From Deltaproteobacteria bacterium (lineage in GTDB: Bacteria > Desulfobacterota > Syntrophobacteria > BM002): DNA of 64,000 nucleotides. The translations under genes and the position numbers were made by a program. Below are positions 19,176-28,029 of the stretch, in pieces. Where the stretch lies: assembly GCA_019309045.1 (NCBI GenBank), contig JAFDGZ010000002.1, positions 1 through 64,000 on the forward strand. Direction: 5' to 3'. The stretch's first letter is position 1, and every line of letters starts with the position of its first letter. The notes beneath the pieces are model-generated. The model had not been told where the DNA came from and did not search any database. It saw nothing but the letters and a program-made list of their open reading frames with translations.

Positions 19176-19328
19176 TCAGCAGGATTCTTTCCGGTGCCAG
19201 TGTCCTGCTCGACTGCTCTCCTGGGAGGGGCTACCCTCTCGAATGGCTCCTCAGAGAATGACAATGGTGAGCAGGCCAGAGAACAAGATTTCGGTTTTAT
19301 CCAAACAAGCCAATATTGTTCGAGCACC

Positions 19329-20381
<1,053 letters not shown>

Positions 20382-20397
20382 TCAGACTTGCAGTTCA

Positions 20398-20658
20398 TCA
20401 AGAACCGGGGGCATAGACGCTGACTTTCAACCGTCTCTTGTCTTTTCTCTCGAAGCGAACAACGCCGTCTATTTTGGCAAACAGGGTATAGTCTTTACCC
20501 ATGCCCACATTTTGCCCGGGATGAAAACGGGAGCCAACCTGTCTTACCAGGATATTGCCGGCGCGGACAAACTGGCCACCGAAGCGCTTGACGCCTCGGC
20601 GTTGGGCGGCGCTGTCGCGACCATTTCGAGAGCTTCCTCCAGCTTTTTTGTGTGCCAT
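20398..20658 (-). CDS. rpmA: 50S ribosomal protein L27
   Basis: The 86-residue product begins [15 protein letters not shown] and continues through [21 protein letters not shown] and [17 protein letters not shown], the standard L27 sequence. Its N-terminal tail reaches the peptidyl-transferase centre. The N-terminus follows Met directly, without the cleaved Firmicutes-type leader. It lies 12 bases after rplU. Confidence 0.97.
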   Translation of the reverse strand: MAHKKAGGSSRNGRDSAAQRRGVKRFGGQFVRAGNILVRQVGSRFHPGQNVGMGKDYTLFAKIDGVVRFERKDKRRLKVSVYAPGS

Positions 20659-20670
20659 ATGCTTATTACC

Positions 20671-21000
20671 TCATGCGGAGGACATCTCTGGAGTTTGAAT
20701 GCCTTCAATGAGCAGCTCGGTGTATCTCTGACGATGTCCCTGCTTCTTGCGGTAGCCCTTGCGTCTCTTGTACTTGAAAACGATTATTTTGCGTCCCAAC
20801 ACCTGTGCTCGTACTCTTGCAGTTACTTGCGTGTTGCTGAGCGTCTCTCGGTCCACATGGAGCTTGTCGCCGTCATTGACCATCAGCACGTCGTCGAGAG
20901 GCACCATATCTCCTACGGCAGCATCGATTTTCTCTACGCGAATCACATCGCCGGGACTCACGGTATACTGTTTACCACCTGTGCGAACCACTGCGTACAT
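20671..21000 (-). CDS. rplU: 50S ribosomal protein L21
   Basis: The 109-residue product begins MYAVVRTGGKQYTVSPGD and contains VTARVRAQVLGRKIIVFKYKRRKGYRKKQGHRQ, the family signature. A GGAGG site (21009-21013) precedes the ATG. It is the first gene of rplU-rpmA-obgE-proB and appears to have its own promoter at 21030-21058. The last residues (LIEGIQTPEMSSA) form a short non-standard tail. Confidence 0.97.
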   Translation of the reverse strand: MYAVVRTGGKQYTVSPGDVIRVEKIDAAVGDMVPLDDVLMVNDGDKLHVDRETLSNTQVTARVRAQVLGRKIIVFKYKRRKGYRKKQGHRQRYTELLIEGIQTPEMSSA

Positions 21001-21029
21001 ATGTCATACCTCCAGAATGAGAAATAGTC

Positions 21030-21058
21030 AAATTAATGTAAAATCTTCCTTTTGTCAA
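21030..21058 (-). promoter_or_regulatory. Candidate promoter of rplU-rpmA-obgE
   Basis: On the minus strand a perfect TTGACA (21053-21058) is followed after 17 bases by TAATTT (21030-21035). The -35 is strong and the -10 weak. It lies about 30 bases upstream of the rplU start codon. Confidence 0.5.
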
Positions 21059-21188
21059 GATTCATCCGCCATTTTTGTGAAGTCCGCTCCGCTGCCATCA
21101 GGGGAGCTTTCTGTTGCCCTGTTCAGAGCATGTCCCAGCAGAAGAAGCATCAGGCCTGGCGAGGGGTCTCTGCTCAAGAGAGGCAACT

Positions 21189-22706
21189 TCAGGAAACCGC
21201 TGAGATTTCATATTGTTCGAGATGCAAGTGATTGTCTGTTTGCACAGTGATGCGGCCCTGCAGTTTTCGCTCCAGTTCTTCCAGATGCTGCCGTTCTTCA
21301 TCGTAGAGCAGGTGGGCCACTTCTGGATGTGCTGTGACCATAATGCTCCGGCCAAACAGGGTTTCGTGTTCCCGTTCGATTTCCCGGAAAATCTCATAGC
21401 AGATGGTAGTTTTTGATTTGAGACATCCCTCGCCTTCACAATAGAAGCACGGTTCGCAGAGAACTCTGGTGATGCTTTCTTTGGTTCTCTTGCGAGTCAT
21501 CTCTATTAGCCCGAGTTCGGACATCTTGAGAATGTTGGTCTTGCTCTTGTCCTTTCTGAGGGCCTCCTTGAGGCTGTTGAAGACCTTGTCGCGGTTTGAT
21601 TCTTTGGCCATGTCTATGAAATCAATGATAATGATGCCGCCAATATTGCGGAGGCGCAGCTGGTAGGCGATTTCTTTCACAGCTTCCAGGTTTGTCTTGA
21701 GGATGGTTTCTTCCAGATTTCGTTTGCCCACGTAGCGGCCCGTATTTACATCTATGGCAGTAAGGGCTTCGGTAATTTCAATAATGATATAGCCGCCAGA
21801 TTTCAACCATACCTTCTTGCCGAGAGCCCTCTGGAGCTCCACTTCTATGCCGTAGGCATCAAATATGGGTTCAGACTCTTCATAGAGCCTCACATCCGCC
21901 TTGAGGCTTGGCATAAAGGTGTCCACAAATTTGAGGATTTTGTTATATTCCTCCGGGGAGTCCACTATCAGTTTGTCCACCTCTTTGGTGAAAAGATCGC
22001 GTACCGCCCTCAGGCTGACATCGAGATCCTGATGGAGCAGGGCAGGAACCTGACAGTGATCATTTTTTCGCTGGATGCTGTTCCAGAGTTTCAAGAGGAA
22101 GTCCATTTCCGTCTTTATCTTGTCGCGCTCCACGCCTTCGGAGGCTGTCCGGGCAATGAAGCCGCAGGTGGGGGGCTTGATGCTGAGCAATAGATCCCGC
22201 AAACGTCGGCGTTCTTTGTCGTTCTCGATGCGCCGTGACACCCCAACATGATCTACAGTGGGCATGAGAACCAGATGCCGTCCGGGCAATGAAATATGAG
22301 AGGTAATCCTGGCCCCTTTGCTCCCCAGAGGCTCCTTGGCTACCTGCACCAGAATTTCCTGGCCCTCTTGCAGTCGATCTTCTATGTGTGCTTCAAATTC
22401 CAGCGGCTGTTCACATTCCAGTTCTTCTTCGTCGAGCTCTTCAGTAGCGGCTGCCATCATCTCTTCCATGCCATCGAGATTGTCTGAGACATCACTTACA
22501 TAGAGAAAGGCTGCCTTGTCCAGACCTATGTCCACAAAAGCGGCTTGCATGCCGGGCAGAACACGCACTACTCTTCCTTTGTAGATGTTGCCGGCAATGC
22601 TTCGCTCTCCGGCCCGCTCTATGTACAATTCGCTTACAGTACTGTTTTCCAGAAGAGCTACCCTTGTTTCGTAAGAGGTGGTATTGATAATCAGATCAGT
22701 AGACAC
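21189..22706 (-). CDS. rng: Ribonuclease G
   Basis: RNase G is a single-strand endoribonuclease for 16S rRNA 5' maturation and mRNA decay. The 505-residue protein has the S1 insert (GNIYKGRVVRVLPGMQAAFVD interrupted at KAAFLYVSD), the catalytic DNase-I-like region with TAIDVNTGRYVG and IIIIDFIDMAKESNRDKV, and a Zn-link type Cys cluster (CEPCFYCEGEGC). It lacks the long C-terminal scaffold of RNase E. An acidic insert at about 70-85 (EELDEEELECEQ) splits the S1 domain. It begins two bases after the upstream radical SAM gene ends. Confidence 0.92.
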   Translation of the reverse strand: MSTDLIINTTSYETRVALLENSTVSELYIERAGERSIAGNIYKGRVVRVLPGMQAAFVDIGLDKAAFLYVSDVSDNLDGMEEMMAAATEELDEEELECEQPLEFEAHIEDRLQEGQEILVQVAKEPLGSKGARITSHISLPGRHLVLMPTVDHVGVSRRIENDKERRRLRDLLLSIKPPTCGFIARTASEGVERDKIKTEMDFLLKLWNSIQRKNDHCQVPALLHQDLDVSLRAVRDLFTKEVDKLIVDSPEEYNKILKFVDTFMPSLKADVRLYEESEPIFDAYGIEVELQRALGKKVWLKSGGYIIIEITEALTAIDVNTGRYVGKRNLEETILKTNLEAVKEIAYQLRLRNIGGIIIIDFIDMAKESNRDKVFNSLKEALRKDKSKTNILKMSELGLIEMTRKRTKESITRVLCEPCFYCEGEGCLKSKTTICYEIFREIEREHETLFGRSIMVTAHPEVAHLLYDEERQHLEELERKLQGRITVQTDNHLHLEQYEISAVS

Positions 22707-22708
22707 GT

Positions 22709-25273
22709 CTACAACCCTTTCACAGGTACAGCCGAGGTTTTTACGATGCGAGCCGTGGCCACGACTTCTTCGGGCACCTCGAAGAGATGACAGAGGAGAT
22801 CGCGCACGCGTATGTTGCCGTTGATCCCTTCGAGCAGTCCGAATCTGAGGGTGTCAGGAGTCACCAGCACAAGATCTCTCAGACGGTTCTGCAGAGAAAT
22901 TTCTTTGTCGCCTTTTTTGGATTTCTGCCGCAAGGGGGCGAGGTCATTCTTGTTGAAACGGAGGAACCCTGCCATTGGCCAGCATTGCTCAGAAAGCACG
23001 GCCTCATAGGTGACCAGATATGCCCTGTTGGGCTGGTGCTTCTCTTTTCTGCTTACCTGGACGACCTCTAGGCCAGTGGGCAGCTGGCTGTTGAGGCGAA
23101 CAGCTATTTCCTCTGGTGGTAGAGCATCATAGAAGAGCACTTCCATCTCCTCTACCCGGCTTTCCATACCCAGCGGCAGGGCATTTCCAAAAGAAAGTCT
23201 GGGTACAGGGTGGTAGCCCTCACTGTAACAGAGCGGCAGAGCCGCCCTTTTGAGAGCCCGCCGAAAGACATTGACCGTTTCCAGATGGCTGAGAAAACGA
23301 GCAACACCTTGTTTGGCGTAGCGGATGACAAACCAGCAGCGTTTTTCATGAGGGTCTGACGGTTGGATTTGCCCGGGCATAGCTACTTCCTGACTCTCTT
23401 CTTCTTTGAGCAGCCGCAACTGGGGCCTCACCTGCTGGTGATCACAGACGCCGCAGGAGGTGCAGCCTTGTTGGCGGCAGTCCGGGGTGAGAGTTTGCTT
23501 CATGGCCTTCTGGTATTCTTTCCACAGGTACTCTGGATCGACGCCGCAATCCAGATGCTCCCAGGGCAGTACCTCTAGGCGGTCGCGGGGCCGCTCGCAG
23601 TAAAACTCGGGTTCGAGATGGTTTGCAGCGAAGGCCCTCTGCCAGAGCTCCGCACGAAGCTGGTCGCTCCAACCGTCAAAGCGGCAGCCCAGTTGATAAG
23701 CGGTGAGTAAAACATTGGCAAGACGACGATCACCCCTGGAAAAGACGCCTTCCAGCATGCTCTGGTAAGGTTGGTTCCATTTGAAGCTCAATCCTTTTCT
23801 GCGCAGCTGCTTTTTGAAAAACTGCAAACAGTGCCTCATTTCAGCGAGGCTCATCTGAGATTCCCATTGAAATGGCGTATGAGGTTTGGGAACAAAGGTG
23901 GAAATACTCACGTGCAGCCGGCGTGCAGGCCTGCAGCTGGCGGCCTGCTGCCAGACTTTCAGGGCCAGATCTACCAGAGCCTGCCGGTCCTCTTTTGTCT
24001 CAGTGGGCAAGCCCATCATGAAATAGAGCTTGAGCAGAGGCCAGCCAGCCTGGTATACGGCCTCGACCGTTTCCAGCAGCTCAGGTTCACTGATGGCTTT
24101 GTTGATGACATGGCGAAGCCTGTGGCTGCCCGCTTCGGGAGCCAGAGTAAAGCCGGTTTTCCTGACTCTGTCCACCTCAGCGATCATCTCTTTGTCGAGC
24201 GTGCCAACGCGCAGACTGGGCAGGGAAACTGCCAGGTGGTCGCTGCTGTATTTTTTCATCAGCAGGCGCAGAACCTGGTGAATACAGCTGTAGTCGCCTA
24301 TACTGAGGGCCAGCAGGGAGACTTCATCGTAGCCGGTGGCTGCCAGGGCCTGCTGCAAAGATGACAACAGATCTGCAGCAGATCGCTCCCTTACCGGGCG
24401 ATAGATGTAGCCTGCCTGACAGAAGCGGCAGCCGCGACTGCAGCCGCGAACAACTTCAAAACGCAGGCGGTCATGCACGATGGCAGTGGTAGGTACCAGC
24501 GGCTTGCCAGGAGGTCTGCTTGCTTCGAGCTGCGGCAAAATGCGCTTGTGCACGCGAACCCTGTGAGAAGAGCGGGGCACTATATGCGAAATTCTGCCGT
24601 CGGCCAGGTAGTGCGGTTCAAAAAAGGCAGGGACGTAGATTCCATCGAGCTGAGCCAGCTCTTCGAGAAGTTCGAAGCGGTTTGCAGAACTGTTTTTCCA
24701 CTGGCGCACTTTTTTCGCCACCTCGATCAACAGCTCTTCGCCGTCTCCAAGAGCAAAGGCGTCAAAAAAAGGGGCCACAGGCTCCGGATTGAAAGTGCAG
24801 GGGCCTCCTCCCAGTACGACAGGCATGGCTCTGTGGCGATCTGCCGAGCGAAGGGGAATGCCACCCAGCTGCAGCATATTGAGCACGTTGGTGTAGCTGA
24901 GTTCGTACTGCAGACTGAAGCCAACGATATCAAAGGCAGAAAGGGGCGTGGCGGACTCCAGAGTGACCAGCGGCAAGGAGTGCGCCCGCAGCAGGGCCTC
25001 CATGTCCGGCCAGGGTGCGAAGACACGTTCAGCAGCAGCCCAGTCGAGGCGGTTGACAATATCGTAGAGGAGTAAAATGCCGAGGTGCGACATGCCCACC
25101 TCATAGACGTCTGGAAAGGCCAGAGCTATACGAACCGGATAGGTGTCCCAGCTCTTTTCAGGTACATTGATTTCCAGACCAAGATATCTGCTTGGTCTGC
25201 GCACCAGAGGCAAAAGAGCCTCATACTTGCTCGAGGCGGCAGTAGCTTGTCTGTTCACTCTGGTGCTATTCAT
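22709..25273 (-). CDS. B12-binding-type radical SAM protein fused to DUF2344 (TIGR03960/TIGR03936)
   Basis: The N-terminal half contains the radical SAM motif RGCSRGCRFCQAGYIYRPV (CX3CX2C) after a Rossmann region (ALAFPDVYEVGMSHLGI) that resembles B12-binding relatives. The C-terminal 220 residues (WFVIRYAKQGVARFLSHLE, CYSEGYHPVPRLSFGNALPLG) are DUF2344. A Cys cluster (CRQQGCTSCGVCDHQ) between them could hold a further iron-sulfur centre. The protein regularly stands beside rng and rplU in many bacteria but its reaction is not known to me. I use the ATG at 25273 because the upstream start at 25306 is a TTG without a ribosome site. Confidence 0.88.
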   Translation of the reverse strand: MNSTRVNRQATAASSKYEALLPLVRRPSRYLGLEINVPEKSWDTYPVRIALAFPDVYEVGMSHLGILLLYDIVNRLDWAAAERVFAPWPDMEALLRAHSLPLVTLESATPLSAFDIVGFSLQYELSYTNVLNMLQLGGIPLRSADRHRAMPVVLGGGPCTFNPEPVAPFFDAFALGDGEELLIEVAKKVRQWKNSSANRFELLEELAQLDGIYVPAFFEPHYLADGRISHIVPRSSHRVRVHKRILPQLEASRPPGKPLVPTTAIVHDRLRFEVVRGCSRGCRFCQAGYIYRPVRERSAADLLSSLQQALAATGYDEVSLLALSIGDYSCIHQVLRLLMKKYSSDHLAVSLPSLRVGTLDKEMIAEVDRVRKTGFTLAPEAGSHRLRHVINKAISEPELLETVEAVYQAGWPLLKLYFMMGLPTETKEDRQALVDLALKVWQQAASCRPARRLHVSISTFVPKPHTPFQWESQMSLAEMRHCLQFFKKQLRRKGLSFKWNQPYQSMLEGVFSRGDRRLANVLLTAYQLGCRFDGWSDQLRAELWQRAFAANHLEPEFYCERPRDRLEVLPWEHLDCGVDPEYLWKEYQKAMKQTLTPDCRQQGCTSCGVCDHQQVRPQLRLLKEEESQEVAMPGQIQPSDPHEKRCWFVIRYAKQGVARFLSHLETVNVFRRALKRAALPLCYSEGYHPVPRLSFGNALPLGMESRVEEMEVLFYDALPPEEIAVRLNSQLPTGLEVVQVSRKEKHQPNRAYLVTYEAVLSEQCWPMAGFLRFNKNDLAPLRQKSKKGDKEISLQNRLRDLVLVTPDTLRFGLLEGINGNIRVRDLLCHLFEVPEEVVATARIVKTSAVPVKGL

Positions 25274-25484
25274 AGAAATATCCAGCAATTGCTGCTGTCT
25301 TCTCAACAGCGACGCAGCAATGGCGGCATATCTACAGCCGCCAGCAGGCTGCTTTGTCCAAGCCGGAGGCGCAGCCAGTATAATTGATGCCAGGATATCG
25401 CAAATACCGGCTTAGTTCAATGCAGGCGACCCATGCCGTACCTGAATGATGGCGGTCATACCTTGAATAAGGCAAATATACTGA

Positions 25485-25525
25485 TAAGAAAGGCGCTGCC
25501 AGCATATGTAATGCCAGCCAGCGCC
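25485..25525 (-). terminator. Probable intrinsic terminator of the HTH-membrane protein gene
   Basis: On the minus strand, just after the stop of the 25549 gene, a GGCGCTG/CAGCGCC stem (25519-25525 with 25492-25498) with an inner GCAT/ATGC pairing is followed by TTTCTTAT. Confidence 0.5.
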
Positions 25526-25548
25526 CGAAAGACGGAATAACCCGCTTG

Positions 25549-26751
25549 CTATTTGTGTTCTGCTGAGCCTTCAGCTGCTGCGGGTTTTTCGGTTTTTTCA
25601 CTCTGCATATGGTGACCTGCATGCCCTTGCCCTGGCGCTTGCTCCTCAATTTTCTCCTCTACAGCCGGGGCAGCGGCTTCAGGCAGCTCTTTTTTCTTGG
25701 GAGGCGCTTTCAAGCCTAGGGCCACTTCCATGGTGTCGATGCGAGCTTTGATGGCCGAAGGGTCTCCCAGACCGTAGCGCAGGGCTTTCTGATAGGCAGG
25801 CAGAGCCTTGCGGTAGGCATTTTGCAGAGCCATTTCAGCAACGGCCACCCGCTTCTCAGCCAGCTGGTACAGAGTGGCAACGGCCTGCTTTCCCGAACTG
25901 CCGCCGTTGGTAGATATGGCCTCAGCCTTTTCCAGCAGCTGTGCCATTCTGGCAATATCTGCATTGTCTCCTTTGGTTGACTCTGCATCTATTTGTTGCA
26001 TGAAAAAGCCGAACAGGGCCTTATACACTGCCTCCTTGCCCACATAACTCTTGTGGAGCAGTGGACTGACGTCAGCGTCGCCGATGGCCACTGGTTCAAA
26101 GGAATCGACCTTGGCCATGCCCCGAGGAGCAAATTTTCCTTTCCACAGGGTAATCTTGTTGTCTTCCACCTTGAGGCGATAGCTATTGGAGTTGCTGAAA
26201 CTGATAATGACCAGAAAACCTACCACCAGCAGGAATATGGCAATGAGGGCGTAGACTCCCATGCCTTTTTTCTGTTCGCTGCCACTGATTTGACCGCCTT
26301 GTCCTGACATACCCATCTCCTCTCTCGCTGTAGCTCCATGTGACTCGACATCATATGCAACTGGCTCCGCTGGCTCAGTCGGACGAGTCTGCTCTGTCTC
26401 CGTGGTGAACTTGGTGGGACTTTCCGCGGTAGCTTTCGCCGAATCGATGACAGAATCTTCTTCTGCCGCTTGTTCAGCCACACTTTCCACTTCGGTGGGA
26501 CCGGCTGCTGCTTTTTCCTCGGTTTCAGTTGACTTTGGTGAGGACCGGCTGTCTTTTAATCCCTCCATGCCGTGCTCTTCAAAGCGCTTCAACCAACTGT
26601 AATAAGTAGACCTGGAAATGCCCAATTCTTTCAAAATCGTTTTCGTTGGTAGGTTGGACTGTGCCACCTTATCCAAGATTTCCTTCTTCCGTCTTGCTTC
26701 AGCTTCAATTTCAGCCTCTGACTTCGCTCCCTTTCTAGTTGGGTTTGCCAT
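25549..26751 (-). CDS. Transposase-like HTH domain fused to a membrane-anchored protein
   Basis: The 400-residue product starts at the ATG at 26751, preceded by GGTGG five bases upstream. Residues about 18-65 form an HTH of the Hin/transposase type (TKTILKELGISRSTYYSWLKRFEEHG). A charged, disordered linker follows (to about 160). Then comes one membrane helix (GVYALIAIFLLVVGFLVIIS), a short beta segment (YRLKVEDNKITLWKGKFAP), a helical TPR-like region (about 250-350) and a Pro/Glu/His tail (GHAGHHMQ). The HTH would face the cytoplasm and the rest the periplasm. I do not recognise the whole; a membrane-bound regulator is possible but unproven. Confidence 0.6.
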   Translation of the reverse strand: MANPTRKGAKSEAEIEAEARRKKEILDKVAQSNLPTKTILKELGISRSTYYSWLKRFEEHGMEGLKDSRSSPKSTETEEKAAAGPTEVESVAEQAAEEDSVIDSAKATAESPTKFTTETEQTRPTEPAEPVAYDVESHGATAREEMGMSGQGGQISGSEQKKGMGVYALIAIFLLVVGFLVIISFSNSNSYRLKVEDNKITLWKGKFAPRGMAKVDSFEPVAIGDADVSPLLHKSYVGKEAVYKALFGFFMQQIDAESTKGDNADIARMAQLLEKAEAISTNGGSSGKQAVATLYQLAEKRVAVAEMALQNAYRKALPAYQKALRYGLGDPSAIKARIDTMEVALGLKAPPKKKELPEAAAPAVEEKIEEQAPGQGHAGHHMQSEKTEKPAAAEGSAEHK

Positions 26752-27172
26752 GATTACCACCTTTGCTCCTGAGGTGTTAATTTGTACTCTAGACAACCGT
26801 GTCCACAAGCAGAGTGAAGACAAAGCCTTCGAGCAGAGTCCCACACCAGATCGGCCCGATTATATAGATAGTGAAAATTGTTGTAAAGTGGTTTTTTTAT
26901 ATAGCAGGATCAAATTTTCCTGTGTCGGTGGAAGTGAGACAAGTCCAATACATCATTTCTGGACATGATCTTCAGGAGCTGTGGACATTCACCGGGACAG
27001 GGTTGCATGGTCCAATACCTGTAGGAAGTTGCTGGGCAGCAGGGTGGCAAAATTAGCTTGCAATCGCCAAGAGCCCATGGTATATGATGACCGTTTCTTT
27101 GTAATCTGAGCACAGCTAGAAGTCATCCCGTGGGAATTGAATATTGAAAGCGAAGAGAAGGAGGATAAGGGC
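26752..27172. other. Divergent intergenic region, AT-rich, probable promoters
   Basis: The gap between the minus-strand HTH-membrane gene and the plus-strand small membrane protein is AT-rich around 26860-26905 (TTATATAG, TTTTTTTATATAGC). It probably carries both promoters, though no pair of boxes stands out. No gene is seen. Confidence 0.45.
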
Positions 27173-27493
27173 ATGGCAGTATTTCTCGGTGGAATAATTG
27201 CAGCGGTAGTGGGTGTGATCTTGCTTATTGTGTGGTGGGTTCCATTCCTGCAGCTGTTGGCAGGAGCGCTTCCGGTGACCCTATTGCTCGGTGGCGCTGT
27301 GGCAGCCTATCTCGGGTTTGATGAAGTGAAGGACAAGCTCCCTTATTTCGGCAAAAAGCAGGAGGAGGCCGCGCCAACAGTTGACACGGATGATAGCAGT
27401 AAATACAAGGAAGAAGCTGAAAAATACAAGGCAGAGGCTGAGAAGCTCAAGTCCGAGCTCGAGGAAATGAAGAAGGCGGAAGACAAGGCCTAG
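27173..27493 (+). CDS. Small membrane protein with C-terminal coiled coil
   Basis: The 106-residue product has two membrane helices (VFLGGIIAAVVGVILLIVWW and LLAGALPVTLLLGGAVAAYLG), then a Lys/Glu-rich coiled coil (YKEEAEKYKAEAEKLKSELE). Strong AAGGAGG (27159-27165) precedes the ATG at 27173; the longer frame from 27137 lacks a ribosome site. A clear terminator follows. Its divergent neighbour is also a membrane protein with charged tails. The function is unknown. Confidence 0.7.
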   Translation: MAVFLGGIIAAVVGVILLIVWWVPFLQLLAGALPVTLLLGGAVAAYLGFDEVKDKLPYFGKKQEEAAPTVDTDDSSKYKEEAEKYKAEAEKLKSELEEMKKAEDKA

Positions 27494-27551
27494 TATGGGC
27501 AGTTGTCTTCTCTGAATGAACCTGCGCCAGGATCAGTGCCAAAGGAGATAA

Positions 27552-27578
27552 ACCACCTTGTTGGAGGTGGTTTTTTTT
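27552..27578 (+). terminator. Rho-independent terminator
   Basis: The stem ACCACC/GGTGGT (27552-27557 with 27566-27571) is followed by an uninterrupted T run to 27578. It ends the small membrane protein transcript. Confidence 0.85.
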
Positions 27579-27598
27579 ATGGAGGCCCAGCCATCCCG

Positions 27599-27909
27599 CA
27601 GCAACAGGCACAGAAACGTTGTGCGCCCAGGGTACCAGACCTCATGTCGCCCTCCGGCATGTCTGGTGATTGGTGTCCGGTCAGGCCGAACCCGCAGGAC
27701 TCTCGCGTCCAGAGCTGCGGGTTGTCTCTGGACGCAACCCCGCCCGCAAACGGTTGCAGCAGAGTGACGGGGGCTCACGCCGCAACCGGGGCCGGCAGGC
27801 GTTAAACACGCCTGCGCTTTAATGGCTCCGTAAGGCACGCCGAAGCGTGCGGTGCCGTCCATTCCTGATGGCACGGCAGCAGGAGGCGCCGTTTCTGTGC
27901 CTGTTGCTG
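27599..27909. repeat. Hairpin-rich element bounded by 20-bp inverted repeats (MITE-like)
   Basis: The 20 bases at 27599-27618 (CAGCAACAGGCACAGAAACG) recur as an exact reverse complement at 27890-27909. The 311-bp span is noncoding and packed with perfect stems: 27634-27640/27661-27667; 27689-27697/27715-27723; 27705-27714/27726-27735, which excludes the previous stem; 27751-27757/27782-27788; 27795-27801/27809-27815; and 27835-27840/27845-27850 with a CGAA loop. No transposase and no clear target duplication are seen. It could be a miniature transposable element, a REP/BIME-type element or a structured RNA. Confidence 0.55.
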
Positions 27910-28029
27910 TGGAAGATGCTTTTCCATCCGCTTATAAAGTCTAGTGCCGGCAGCCCACGTTGTCAATGGTTTCTCTCGAAAGAGTTGTGGCAGCCTCCGG
28001 ACAGAGAACATTGCTCGGGGGCCGGCACT

